Of a DNA stretch of 64,000 nucleotides, positions 11,656 through 23,349 are shown piece after piece. The notes below the pieces were generated by a model. It ran no database searches and had not been told where the DNA came from. It worked only from the letters and a program-made list of their open reading frames with translations. Positions within the stretch are counted from its first letter, which is position 1. Every line of letters starts with the position of its first letter. The position numbers and the translations under genes are program-made. Location of the stretch: NCBI GenBank assembly GCA_025642065.1, contig JAODUP010000035.1:877501-941500 (forward strand), given 5' to 3'. This DNA comes from Paralvinella palmiformis. Lineage: Eukaryota; Annelida; Polychaeta; Terebellida; Alvinellidae.

Positions 11656-12365
11656 CTGAAGGATTGTCAGGTCTAGTTGGTAGATTACGTTTATGAAATA
11701 CGAACACATCGCGTTCGCAAGACAAAATCATAACGTCACCGGTTCATTTGGGGATCATAATGATTTGCGAAGAACCTGAAGCCGGCAAGGGATTTGTAAT
11801 CAATACGATACTTCAAAATTAAACAAACTAACCTTACAGATAAACAATTAGACTTTATTTTCGACGAATGCAGTTTTTGTTTTGCATAAAAACTTTCATT
11901 AATATTCACATTCTTTCACGGATAAATGGTATTTCGTCTTATAAAACAGGGTTGGCACGTACGTATACACCGGCCTATCCCAAATATGCCACTCCCACAA
12001 ACAAGTATATACACATCTCGACGCTCATACACACGCACACGCACGCATACAGACCCACACATACGCACGCACACACACACGCACACCCGTACACCACACA
12101 AGCCGGCGCACGCACGCACACGAGCGACTAGTTGTCCATTTCGAATAATCAGCTATGTACACGCCCAGAAGAAGACACGTCACCCTGTCACCTCACCCCG
12201 TCTTAGTACACGGCCGACAATTGTACGGCGTGCGGGAGAGAGCAGCCGCAATGAATATTTGATGTCGCTTAAAATCTTCCCTCAACGTCTTCAACGGGAT
12301 CCTGGCTTCTCAGCCGCCACCACCTGCCATTATCCATTCGATGGCTTACCGATTCTCGTCCCAGT
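11656..12365. other. Globin 3' flank with CA-rich satellite
   Basis: No gene is supported here. Between 11,990 and 12,125 lies an imperfect (CA/CG)n run. The rest probably includes the 3' untranslated region of the globin gene on the minus strand. Confidence 0.5.
11854..11859 (-). promoter_or_regulatory. Candidate polyadenylation signal of the globin gene
   Basis: An AATAAA hexamer on the minus strand lies about 510 bases past the globin stop. It is one candidate only; the hexamer is common in AT-rich DNA. Confidence 0.25.
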
Positions 12366-12665
12366 TTACTTATCGGCAGAGTTCTTGCCCTTATTATCTT
12401 GCTCGTCGCTGATCGAGATTGTCAGAGTTTGGTCAGAGATGATCCGTTTATCGTCACCGGAGTTGGCCGTTGATTCTGACGGATCTTCCCGCTTCTTGGT
12501 GCCATTGCTCGCCGAAGTATCGTCTGCTGCCCGGTGTTTCGAGAACGAGTCGTGCAGCGACTGCAGTATGTAGCGGATCACTATCGTGTATATGTTGGCG
12601 ATGCTGATGGTGTAGCGATCGCACAGTGTCTCTTTTACCGCCCACAGAAAGGCGTCTTCCACTTT
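12366..12665 (-). CDS. Globin exon 3 (helices G-H and C-terminal tail)
   Basis: It encodes residues 165-263. KVEDAFLWAVKETL and DRYTISIANIYTIVIRYILQ are helices G and H. The tail after SKHRAADD is rich in Ser, Asp, Lys and Asn and has no recognised domain. The acceptor GGTTTCAG lies directly at the edge of a duplicated intron segment. Confidence 0.93.
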   Translation of the reverse strand, partial: KVEDAFLWAVKETLCDRYTISIANIYTIVIRYILQSLHDSFSKHRAADDTSASNGTKKREDPSESTANSGDDKRIISDQTLTISISDEQDNKGKNSADK

Positions 12666-12763
12666 CTGAAACCAGGAATATGAATTATGAATGGCCAGTT
12701 AGGGCTTCTTGGTCTACGTAGACTATAATCCGATTATTTCAACTGCCAGTATACGTAAAGATG

Positions 12764-12811
<48 letters not shown>

Positions 12812-15800
12812 ATTGTGATTCAAATAATACAGTTTAACACAGTTTACACACACCCTTACGGGAAGCACGTACTGACACACATCTATCTATGTATGTAACT
12901 ATGAATGTATATATGTGTGAATATATTTATTTACGTATGTAGCATTTATGCATCTATCTATCTGTCTATCTATCTGTCTATCTATTTATATCTATCGATC
13001 TATCTATCTCTATCTATCTACCTACCTACCTATCTACACACACACGTATAAACCAGGAATATGAATTATGAATGGCCAGTTAGGGCTTCTTGGTCTACGT
13101 AGACTATAATCCGATTATTTCAACTGCCAGTATACGTAAAGATGTATACATATATATAACAAATTAAATCACATTACATACAGTTTAACACAGTTTACAC
13201 ACACCCTTACGGGAAGCACGTACTGACACACATCTATCTATGCATGTAACTATGAATGTATGTATGTGTGAATATATTTATTTACGTATGTAGCATTTAT
13301 GCATCTATCTATCTGTCTATCTATCTGTCTGTCTATTTATATCTATCTATCTATCTCGTTCGCAAAGAACCTACCCAAAAGAAGTCGGGGTTGAAGTTCT
13401 TGAAGCGGGCGCTGTGTGTTCCTCCTGTCACCTCGAGCAGAGAGATGACGTAATCCATGTCGTCAAGATTAGAAAACACTTCGTCGATCACGCTGATTAC
13501 CATCAGGGCATGCTCTTCGAATACTTTACTCGATCTCAGCTCGGCTATGGTCTTGTGATCCTTGAACTTTGTGAAGAACACTTTTATTCCATCGATCTCC
13601 AGTAGCCTGGAACAATCAATATGGACATTATGGCGCGTATTTCACGATACGATTAGTATGCTGCTAACGATGATGATGATAATAATGATGATGATGATGA
13701 TGATGATGATGAAGATGCTGATGATGAGGATAACGATGGTTATGATGCTATGATCCTGCTACTGGTACTGTTACTACTACTACTACTACTGCTTCTACAA
13801 CAACAACACCAACAACAACATCAACAACAACACCAACAACACCAACAACACCAACACCAACACCAACACCAACAACAACACCACCACCAACAACAACAAC
13901 AACACCAACAACAACAACAAGTAGTAGTAGTATCGTTGCCATAACGTATTCAGAAGTTCTTTCAAAATTAATTGAACATGGGAAAAATTAAGCCTGTGAT
14001 AATCCAAATTGGACTTCACTGATCTATTCACGTTGTAGTTACCTTTTTTTTAAATTATAATTAATTCTATACAAAGTTCCTGTGATTTACATCCTAAATA
14101 GTGAGCTCCCGTTGTATGAAGGGAGATAACTTATTTTTTCGTCACGGGTTCGATTCCCGTTCGATTCCCGTACGATCTTTCATAACCATCTAGGGATTAA
14201 TTTCTCGGGTCAAACCTTCGTGGGTGGGTGACTTTTTAAATGATCCCAGTTACAGGTATTATCTTTACAGCTGATAGTTTGCTGCGTTAATATGAACTGC
14301 TTAGCGTTGTTTAGAAAGGTTCAAATAAAATAAGTTAAAAGTCATATATTTTATTTCAAAATGTTTATGTTGAAAGTGATAAAAACCTTTCCCTATAATG
14401 GACAGTTTATCACTTAATATACTATAAGTTTATCTGTTGTTAGATAAATTCATTCCCACATGTGTTTTATAATTATTCTCAATACATCATGACCACCAAA
14501 TAGTAACAACTTGTATTTAAGTTGCTGATCCAGGGATCCATAAGACCTGGATTGCGAATAGAACCCCCCCCCAAGAAAAAACATCCTTCTAAAAGGATGT
14601 TTTTCTTTCAGAAATGTTACTCTCTTGTTATTCGTGAACATGAAAAGCCTATAAACCTCGATTGAAGGCAGAACGATGTTATCGTTATAATGAATGGTAT
14701 TTTGATAACGAGATTATAGCCAAGGATAGATCTTAATATCTTGTTGATGTCGGCAAAGTGTACCCAAGTTTTCATTAAATAAGATGTTATATAAGCTCCG
14801 TCGGTGCACAAGTCTGTGTCATAAGTGTCTGCTGGAAGCACAGCTTCGTTAGAAAACTCATCGATAAAAATCATGATAACAAATTCGATGCTTAAGACCA
14901 AAATTCCTGCCAACATAGCATTAAATTGGATTGGCTAAAATGATATGATCAATAAATAAATAAATCAATCAATCAATCTATTAAGTAATAAACCAACCTA
15001 GATCACTCACTCACTCACTCACTCACTCACTCACTCACTCACTCACTCACCACCACTCACTCACTCACTCACTCACCACCACTCACTCACTCACTCACTC
15101 ACTCACTCACTCACCCACTCACTCACTCACTCACTCACTCACTCACTCACTCACTCAATCAATGGACTTACTGATATCTTTATTTAATACCTTCATTTGA
15201 TAATTATTTACCGATAGAATAATAAATACATGCCGACATATTTTTTTTCAGAGATAGGAACGTTCAGTCTATGACTTCCGCTTGCCACCAACTGAGAATA
15301 AAGTCGTTATTCGGTGACATTTACAATTTGATAAATAATTATGTACGTTGATGGCACGCAGCTCGCTGCCAATATTCACTAATGTGGTTTATATGGTGAG
15401 CATTTATCATGGCCTTAACCGAACTGGTCTAATTGTTGATAACAGATCGACATCCAAACAGAATTAGGTGCTCAGTTATTCCTATCTTATACCAAAATGT
15501 ACTTAACTACCAAGGAATAAACTAGGGAGGCTTTTGTTAATTGTCGGTGCTGGTCTCATCTTAGACGTCATGCCCAGAGACTACTATCTAGGAAAGCCAT
15601 GCATTGAAGATTGAAACATCCCCCCTCACACGAGAGATGCTGGAATACGATCTCACCACCTGAAGCTACGCTACAAACCTCTTAATTGGAGCGAGATTGT
15701 TACAATGGAGGTCAAATAATTATTTTCCCGAAGTGTGTATGGTTGTAGATTACGGCTACTGAACTCCGGCCCCTGGATCCAAACATGTTTTTTTTCTTGG

Positions 15801-17147
15801 GGAGGGGAGGGGTAATATTGATCAGAGATTTATAGATCTTTTCGAGTCTGGATGAATATCTCGGATTCGGATGGCTATAAAGTGTGCCAAATATAAATAA
15901 TAATAAAAAAGTCAAGAGACCTGATGTTTCTTTTGTTCCGTTGCCATAAAGTTAAAAGCTTCATCGACAAGATTATCTGACTAACACTTCTTTCAGCAAT
16001 GGCTTGAAAATTGCTGATTATGTAGAAGTTACTGGTCAAAGTAAAATATTAGACATTAACCAACACATTCTGTTTAATATTGTTATTCGATTATTGTAAT
16101 TCTGATCGCAACAGCATTCGATTCATATTTCTGACGCGTCTTGGAAGCATTTGTTATATAACATTATTACTGATCGATATCCGAGTAATTAACGCCAAAT
16201 AGCAATTTGGAATGTTACCATTTAGCTCTTCCTATCTACCCCTTCTTCACACTATTTCTCCGATCCGCTAACTATATTTTCAGATAGCTAAAATGATCGC
16301 TCGCTGTTCATTATAACTATTGGGCAGCGATCGTTATCGTTCAACTCCCTGAGGTCAGGGTAGGGAGCGAATGTATAAAGAAAGAACCCTATTTTGTTTT
16401 TGGTGTTCGGCTTTGATATTTACAGCACTCCCTTGTTTGTATTTGTGTTTTGTTTTGCTGCCATATATTGGTAAAAAACTGCGGAATATTCAGCCAGCTT
16501 ATAACCTGTTCTTACTTATAAATATTAATATGTTTAACAAGGACTAACTAAAAGTATATCTATAAACCTTTGATATAAAATAAGTCCCCGTCGTGTTTGT
16601 TGGTATGTTTTTGGGGATGAAAGACCAACGGCGAGGTATCTTATGACAAATAACATTAATGAAATGGATGATACGGAGTAATTATTTTTAGAATATATTC
16701 CAGGAAATTTCGACTTATTCTTTCTTATCAATCTGTAGGGCCTCATTCAACAAAGTTGTTCTAGGTGCTTCACACATTAAAATATAGAATATATATGCAT
16801 ATGTAATATATAAACAGCTAAAAATACAATAGTATGATAAAACAATTAGCAATAAGCAATATTAAAAAGATGAGTTTTTAGACTAGATTTAAACATATTA
16901 AATGAGGAACATCGTCGAAGAGCAGTTGGCAGGCGATTCCACAGGTGAGGCGCAGCATAGTGGAAGGATCTCTGACCAGCAGTTTTTAGTCTCACACGTC
17001 GTACCAGTAGCAAGTTACAGTCGGTTGTTCTCAATGTACGTGCAGACCGATACTCTTGAAGCATATTTGATATATATAACGGTGCTAATCCATTCAGGGC
17101 TTTATATATGAGGATGAGGACATATATACATACATACATATATACAT

Positions 17148-17205
<58 letters not shown>

Positions 17206-18477
17206 ATTTAATACTTGACCTAACAATAAATAAACGGAGGAAGAAAAACAAGAAGAAGGGAAACGTGATTTATGAGATCAGTACATTTTGAATGAAACCT
17301 ATTTACAGAAGGTAAAACTATACTTCCCTTTTAGCCAAGAGCCAAACTTCCGGTGTTCTCACCACGCAGTGACTAACAAAACGGAATCACGGAAAACTAT
17401 TTTCTAATTAGATAATTAGACTTGAGGAATTTAGAAGCCCCGACAGAACACGGATCGTGATGTTGTAGTCTGGCAATGAGTGGCCACTGGCTAGAAATAG
17501 TTTGGCAGTAGGGATGTCTTGAAAACGATTGTAACTTGTATCATAGGCAAAGGAGAAAGTAATTAAATCTGTTAACTCACTCACTCACTCACTCACTCAC
17601 TCACTCACTCACTCACTCACTCACTCACTCACACTCACTCACTCACTCACTCACTCACTCACTCACTCACTCACTCACTCACTCACTCACTCACTCACTC
17701 ACTCACTCACTCACTCACTCACTCACTCACTCACTCACTCACTCACTCACACTCACTCACTCGCCCACTCAATCACTCGCTCACTTTTGCCTCCTTCATT
17801 ATAATACTGAGCTTTATCTCATTAATAACATTAAATATTAATAATCCACTTATCGTATAATAATATTTCTCTGTTCTCATTACGTAACCATGAGTTCTGA
17901 ACGACCAGTTAGATACTTAAAGATGCTCGAAGATACGCAGCACAATACAAAATGAGAGATAGCTGGACAAACAGATAAATAAACAAATAAGAACATAAAT
18001 TAGTGAAACTAGATAAACATAGGCAAATAAATTAATAAATATTTAAAGGAATACAAAAAGGATTAAAACTAAATAAACAAACAACAAACGAACAAATAAA
18101 GCACGAGGGGATAAAAGAAGACCGTAGGGAGCGAGTAAAGCGAACAAACAAACAAACAAACAAACAAACAAACAAACAAACAAACACAAACAAACAAACA
18201 AAAACCTTAAATCTTACCGTACAAACATATTAACAGCCGTTGCAGCTATTTCCCTGTTGATGGCCTTCCATGACTTTGATATGCTGTAGAGTTGTCTCTC
18301 TGTCAGGGGACATCTCGGATCGGGCTTATAAGATGACATCTTTGAGTATCTGCCACTGGCGACGGCCTCGCGTAGTACAGACTTAGCGCTACTGGGTCTC
18401 GGGGGTACGCTGTTGTTCGATGCCCGTCCATCATTTGGTTGGGCCTTGTCACTCTCTTTGCTCGGAGCGCATCCCAT
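12366..18477 (-). CDS. Globin X/neuroglobin-like membrane-type globin, complete, 3 exons
   Basis: Exons are 18,218-18,477, 13,375-13,606 and 12,366-12,665; together they give 792 nt and 263 residues. Donors are GTAAGA and GTAGGT, acceptors end TTGTTCCAG and GGTTTCAG, and the intron phases are 2 and 0. These match the ancestral globin positions B12.2 and G7.0. The globin fold spans about residues 58-205. Expected haem-pocket residues are Phe101 (CD1), distal His119 (E7, in VFEEHALMV) and proximal His151 (F8, in GGTHSARF). The E7-F8 spacing of 32 is that of neuroglobin and globin X. The N-terminus MGCAPSK has Gly2 and Cys3, the arrangement used for myristoylation plus palmitoylation in membrane-bound globin X. 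A polar, acidic 55-60 residue tail follows helix H. Known relatives are bis-histidyl haem proteins with proposed redox or nitrite-reduction roles; function here is inferred. All key residues are intact. Confidence 0.93.
12668..13358. repeat. Tandem duplication filling most of globin intron 2
   Basis: A segment beginning AAACCAGGAATATGAATT at 12,669 recurs at 13,050, offset 381 bases. Both copies then share GGCCAGTTAGGGCTTCTTGG, CAGTTTAACACAGTTTACAC, CTTACGGGAAGCACGTACTG and a terminal (ATCT)n block. They differ mainly in the length of the internal (AT)n and (ATCT)n tracts. Identity outside the microsatellites is very high, so the duplication looks recent. Confidence 0.93.
13375..13606 (-). 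CDS. Globin exon 2 (C helix to F helix, haem pocket)
   Basis: It encodes residues 87-164, from LLEIDGIKVFFTKF to NFNPDFFW, with the distal and proximal histidines 32 residues apart. It starts by completing the split Arg codon and ends after a full Trp codon, followed by GTAGGT. Confidence 0.95.
13666..13932. repeat. Triplet-repeat block (GAT)n, (ACT)n, (CAA/CAC)n, (TAG)n
   Basis: Consecutive imperfect triplet arrays run for about 260 bases just upstream of globin exon 2. Long open frames here are a by-product of three-base periodicity. Confidence 0.9.
14112..14340 (+). mobile_element. Second tRNA-like SINE family, copy 2
   Basis: A B-box-like GGGTTCGATTCCCG is followed by a partly duplicated GTTCGATTCCCG, then CTAGGGATTAATTTCTCG. 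The 3' part ATATGAACTGCTTAGCGTTG resembles the copy at 5.1 kb. Confidence 0.5.
15001..15160. repeat. (CTCA)n array
   Basis: About 150 bases of CTCA are interrupted three times by CAC or CCAC insertions. It lies in globin intron 1. Confidence 0.95.
16855..17111 (-). mobile_element. LINE C-terminal fragment
   Basis: The minus-strand frame reads YKALNGLAPLYISNMLQEY, then TTDCNLLLVRRVRLKTAGQ, then HLWNRLPTALRRCSSFNMFK and a stop near 16,846. This is the conserved end of a CR1/L2 ORF2. Only the last 90 codons remain. A (TA)n tract adjoins its upstream end. Confidence 0.8.
17115..17202. repeat. (ACAT)n, (CA)n and (TA)n
   Basis: A compound microsatellite ends in about 20 perfect TA units. Confidence 0.85.
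17575..17790. repeat. (CTCA)n array, about 210 bp
   Basis: Near-perfect CTCA in globin intron 1, with two small ACACTCA interruptions. Confidence 0.95.
18136..18203. repeat. (ACAA)n array next to globin exon 1
   Basis: About 16 AAAC units end only about 15 bases from the donor of globin exon 1. Confidence 0.9.
18218..18477 (-). CDS. Globin exon 1 (N-terminal extension, helices A-B)
   Basis: It encodes residues 1-86 and two bases of Arg87. The ATG at 18,477 is chosen because it gives MGC with a lipidation consensus, and no in-frame upstream extension resembles globin. Residues 8-57 are a low-complexity Ser/Pro/Lys extension, and LTERQLYSISKSWKAI begins helix A. It ends at donor CG|GTAAGA. 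Confidence 0.92.
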
Positions 18478-18780
18478 TGTGTTCTGTGACGGCTGTTAAA
18501 AAGGCATGGAATTAAGAAAGGATCAATGGCTAGAAGAGCCACATACGTGTATTTCCTGCACGTTTTGGAGGCTACACTGGATCCCCGTTCGGGTGTGAAA
18601 TGTGCTTTTGAGCTGTGCACTTTGTGAGCTATATGGGCCGCGTAGTTGGAATGTACAGATATGTGGGGTTTAAGAATCCTGTAAACACATTTAGGTCGCT
18701 GGCTCACATCCAGATGTATCCTGACAGGCAAGGGCAAATGACAGTATTAATCCTGGCCGCTTGGCATACTAAAAACTAAT

Positions 18781-18980
18781 TATCACTCACTCACTCACTC
18801 ACTCACTCACTCACTCACTCACTCACTCACTCACTCACTCACTCACTCACTCACTCACTCACTCACTCACTCACTCACTCACTCACTCACTCACTCACTC
18901 ACTCACTCACTCACTCACTCACTCACTCACTCACTCACTCACTCACTCACTCACTCACTCACTCACTCACTCACTCACTC
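18781..18980. repeat. (CTCA)n array, about 200 bp, then (TG)n
   Basis: Fifty near-perfect CTCA units lie 300 bases upstream of the globin start codon. A TG run at 18,990-19,022 and ATGT words follow. Confidence 0.95.
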
Positions 18981-18988
18981 TATATATA

Positions 18989-19019
<31 letters not shown>

Positions 19020-19039
19020 GTGTAATTATGTATGTATGT

Positions 19040-19998
19040 ATGCATGTATTTATGTATACATGTATGTATGTACGTATATCGATGATTCAATTTCGTAGGG
19101 TTGCTATTGTAATGCAGTTGGAAATACACCGCAACACAGACCTCCACATCCCGAGATCGAATTCAAGTGTTTGTTAGATGTTTCAGCCACCAATAACTGA
19201 CCAGTTACCTTACCCTCGCCGGTAAGTACTAGATGTGATCAGTATCAAGATCAAACAAAGTAAAAACCATCACTCCTGTTAGGAACATTATACACAGTAA
19301 ATATACCATTTACTTACTCGTATAATCAATCTTTATGGAGCCCGATATTAACCATAGCTGATTCTTTATTTGTACTATCAGCCCAGGCCGGAGAGCGACA
19401 GACGAGCGAATAGAGTGGATAACTATAATATGGGAGTGATTCAATGCGTCATCAGGATATAAGCAGGCACACTGCACGTGGATTTGACTAGTTGGTGAGT
19501 TATGCGGGTCAATCGAAAACTGGAAAATGCACGTTAATTTCTGACTTACGGTCATACGATACTAAAATGTAATGTCAGCAGGAAGTAGTTGGGGGGGAAT
19601 TACTGCGATTACGATGCGAATTCAATCAGTGAATGGTCTTAGGGAAACAAACAAACACACGTCATTCTTACAAACATCGTGCTACATATTGGGATCGGAG
19701 GCGAAATTAACGTTTAAGTCTCCCTGAAAATGAGCGCACTGATTACCTCTCGTTGAAGAGAATCATACATATGATTGCAAATATTAGAAGTTTTAAATAA
19801 TAAAGATGGGTGTATTATTCTATTGGATGTTGCATAAATATGTCGGGATACGTTTATGAACGACTATAACGGCAGACCAATGGAATGGTTTCATTTCATA
19901 TTAGCTCGGTATGACACTTTAGTCTGATCATCTGAACTGGCACCCCGTGGCTAAACGAATCAATCAATCGATAGATCGATCGATCGATCAAATCAATT

Positions 19999-20040
<42 letters not shown>

Positions 20041-21420
20041 CCAATCAATCAGATCAAGTAAACCAAATCAAATCAACCAATCATCCAATCGATAGATCAA
20101 TGAATGAATGAATGAATCAGTCAATCAATCAAGAAAAGGTTACGGGGTTATATTTGAACTGCTGCACCTCCTGCACAGAGTAAGAATTAAAATTCGGCGA
20201 AACTAGACAATGTTGTTTTTGTTGTACCGAGATATCATTAAACATCACTCGCTGGGTCCAACTTTCAGACTCCAAATGATTCAGCGTACCCTGCTGTGTC
20301 TGGAAACCTGACGAGTGAATCGCTAAACGGAGCAAATAGCTCGCGATTAAGAAACTGCCTGTGGCAAGCGAAATGCAGAAATAATGACTAGGTCAGTGAT
20401 CCTGGATAAACATATCCCAGCTTCTGGAGTAGATTCACCGATGACAACTTGCTTTTATTGTTCGAGTCCGTGATGATTTTGTCGTTTGAGTTCGATGTTT
20501 TAGCAGTTAACTGGGAATAAAAGTTTATTTGCATTCTGCTTATGCCAGCGAATGATAATTGCAGATTAGGCTTGCAATAAGGATGTAGTTGCTGCTGCTG
20601 ATGATTATGATGATGATGATAAATTAAAAAAACTGTAATGTGCGGCAATTTATATAAATACAGTGAAACTAATGCTGAAATGTGATTTTCACAATCCGAT
20701 CAACAACAGTTAGAATTAATCCTTGCTGTCATTATTAAGTCAACAAAAAAATTCAATTTCCGATAATTATTTCAAACTTTGCAGCAAGTCTTTCAGAATT
20801 AATCATCTATAAACCTAGAAATAAATCTGAGGTATTTGTTTGATTTGCTAAGTCCAAATATAAAAACAATGAGAGTATCTGTCTTGAATTTCAGTGTTAA
20901 CTAAAATATAGTATAATTAACTATAGTATAGAAACAGTTTATTGGTTTTTATTATAGACTACATATTCCAAATCCTGATCAAATATTCTTCCATCAAAAG
21001 TCTCAACGTGTTCTTGAAAGATTTTGTTTGTGATCCATATTTCTGTGGACAAAGCGCGGTATCATATTTGTTATTTGAATTATTGTGGAAGCCGTTGTTC
21101 AGGCGGGGAGGTTTCGTTTTTGCCCTAAACCCGAATTAACCCGCGAGATTCAATCTCGTATTGACAAGTTTTCGCCTACAGGAGTATAAGCGAATCGTAG
21201 CTACTCAGCTGTCAGGGAATTTCCCGATCTCCTTAGATCGGTTGCTCTATGAGGAGCTCCCCATTTAGGTCAAGGTGTATGGACTCTAATGTATGGAGTC
21301 CTCTTTACGACAAGAAGCATGGTTCCTAGAGTCGTTGCAACCGTCGTGCCCATCTTCTAGTCACATGCAAATTCTGAAGATACGCTAACCGGCAAATCGG
21401 GTGATAGAGACAGTAAGGCA
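19040..21420. other. No supported gene; AATC/GATC repeats at 19.96-20.13 kb
   Basis: Unique AT-rich sequence. The exception is an (AATC)n-type array with GATC and AATG words at about 19,960-20,132. No exon was recognised. Confidence 0.5.
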
Positions 21421-21424
21421 ATTG

Positions 21425-21470
21425 GTATTGTTTAAGTAGGGCGCTATATAAAATAGGACAATGGTGTTGA
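21425..21470 (+). repeat. Short SINE/LINE 3' tail copy
   Basis: GTAGGGCGCTATATAAAATA matches the 3' end of the adjacent SINE in inverted orientation. Confidence 0.4.
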
Positions 21471-21534
21471 TTTGGATGATAATAAATGGGCATAGAATGG
21501 CACCTGGTTTCACATTGTTAACAATGCAATATAA

Positions 21535-21846
21535 AATGTGTCATTTATATAGCGCCCTATTCAGCTAGATAGTCGCCCCAAGGCGCTTTACAATATCATT
21601 ATCCCCGACTCAGACCTGTTTCCACCCAGATCACGTCTCAACTTCCAAAGGAGCATACAACGCTCCCGTTATAGGCGCAAAGCGTTACTCACAAAACAAT
21701 AGCCATCGCGTCCTGTCGGGTGCTCGTTTGTTTTATGGATGAGTGAACCAGTCGCCACATGACGGCATTGCAGCTGACGGAGCCCCGAACCCGCGACCGT
21801 TCGGCTACGAGTCCTACGCTCTAACTAACTGCGCTATCACGGCTCG
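21535..21846 (-). mobile_element. Third tRNA-derived SINE family, near full length
   Basis: The minus strand begins with an A-box GTGATAGCGCAGTTAG and a B-box CGCGGGTTCGGGGC, about 310 bases in all. It ends with AAAGCGCCTTGGGGCGAC and a GGGCGCTATATAAATG tail like L2-type LINE 3' ends. The inner part (CAGACCTGTTTCCACCCAG) recurs at 62.9-63.0 kb. Confidence 0.75.
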
Positions 21847-21849
21847 ATT

Positions 21850-22330
21850 ACTGATGTAGACCAGTCGACATACATAAACCCATTAGATGCAGTGAAGTTG
21901 TGCATTCTTTAAAAAAAATATGAACTGGTTTAAAAGGTTCAACTGTAAAAAAGTGAATACTCTGTATATTGGTACACCACATAATTTAATTAGTGTACTT
22001 TGTGCTCCTGACTTCGGTATGGATGAGTCAGGTTTAGCCGTCGGAGTCCGTACGTAAAGGTAACTTTAACCTATTCTTAGGTTTTATAATAAATACATAT
22101 TTTGCCTTCGAAACTCGATAAACAGAGTTAGTTTGTAGAAAATGTTGATTGTTATCTTAATCTTTCAATTAACAAAGACAACAAATAAGAAAGCGACTTT
22201 GTGAAAACTTGTTACAATAAAATAAAACAAACAAACAAACAAAATAAACCAATGAAAGGAAATGGAATAATTGGCCAATATTGAGAAACTAGAAGCTAAA
22301 GGCTTCTGATTGAAAATTTAAGACAGTTCA
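21850..22330. other. No supported feature
   Basis: AT-rich unique sequence. Confidence 0.5.
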
Positions 22331-22335
22331 TTGAG

Positions 22336-22353
22336 ATGGAGAGAGAGGGGGGA

Positions 22354-22431
<78 letters not shown>

Positions 22432-22490
22432 GAGAGAGAGAGAGAGAGAGCAGTGAGCGAGAGAGCGAGAGAGAGAGAGAGAGAGAGAGA
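22336..22490. repeat. (GA)n-(CA)n-(GA)n microsatellite
   Basis: A perfect CA core of about 68 bases is flanked by GA tracts. A TG/CG alternating tract follows at 22,612-22,653. Confidence 0.95.
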
Positions 22491-22907
22491 GTTACTTCCC
22501 ACAAATAATGACTACATTTGTTAAACCTTTTCTGATGATTTTGCGTGAAGCAGGTATGTCACGTGGAGGATGACTGATTGGACCACCCTGAAGCATAAAT
22601 AATGCGTGAGCGCGTGTGCGTATGCGCGCGCGTGTGTGTATGCACGTGCGTGCGTGATATCGGGCATCCATTTACGCGTTTTTATGCCTTAAATTTTAAT
22701 AAAGGTTCATCGGAAGACGATATCTTCCCGACGATTACGGCCTAAAACTATGTTCTGTTTACTTGCCGCTTGAAACAACACCAAGACAACAAAGAAAACG
22801 TAATTCCATCCAAGAATAGATTGTCTTATACAGAAATGTTTATATGGGAAAAAGATATAGCAAACAAATCATTCAATATCTACTGAAAATTTGACGAACA
22901 ATGTTAC

Positions 22908-23345
22908 TTAAAGGAAAACTTCATTCTAACTAGTATTAATTGAAACCGTCGTCGGTTCATTTACATAAATATGACAGCTCAGTAGATGCTTCTTGTTACA
23001 AAAGTACAAAACAATCGTCTTAAGGAATTTACCCTTAGAGGTTTCTTGAGCCATTTCAGTAGCATACGAGGCCGTTTTGACCGACTATACTGCAGTATTC
23101 CTCAATACGGTAATACAAGCAGTTTGTAATAATATAAGTGACGTCAGATTTGAGGAGCATCCGGTCTGTGTCTGGCTTCAAAATGGCGGCGAGCATAGCC
23201 CGTTAATAGTCGATTAGCCATCGTTTTGAACTGGCTTATTTAATATATAGTCGATGATGTTCATATTTTGACATCGTTTATAATTTGTCTTGGTGTATTT
23301 ACATTAATCCTGAAAGTCTAAAATGAAATTGAAATGCTCCTTTAA
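22908..23345. mobile_element. TTAA-flanked MITE (piggyBac-like, non-autonomous)
   Basis: The left boundary is TTAA then AGGAAAACTTCATT; the right boundary is AAATGCTCC then TTTAA. The TIRs are imperfect but start with the same AGGA. The flanking TTAA on each side fits piggyBac target duplication. The element is 438 bp without coding capacity. A second copy of its right half lies near 205-425. Confidence 0.6.
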
Positions 23346-23349
23346 GACG

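Larger units (their letters stand above)
13607..18217 (-). other. Globin intron 1
   Basis: A 4.6-kb intron contains triplet arrays at 13.67-13.93 kb, a tRNA-like SINE at 14.11-14.34 kb and a 15-bp hairpin at 14.57-14.61 kb. CTCA arrays lie at 15.0 and 17.6 kb, a LINE 3' fragment at 16.85-17.11 kb and an (ACAA)n tract at 18.14 kb. No nested gene is supported; 15.2-16.8 kb is plain AT-rich sequence. Confidence 0.85.

Noticed and set aside
13750..14031. Long open frames rich in Gln/His, Leu or Val
   Set aside because: They are generated by triplet microsatellites with no stops in several frames on both strands.
15001..15160. CRISPR-like regular repeat
   Set aside because: It is a CTCA tetranucleotide array with no unique spacers; the genome is animal.
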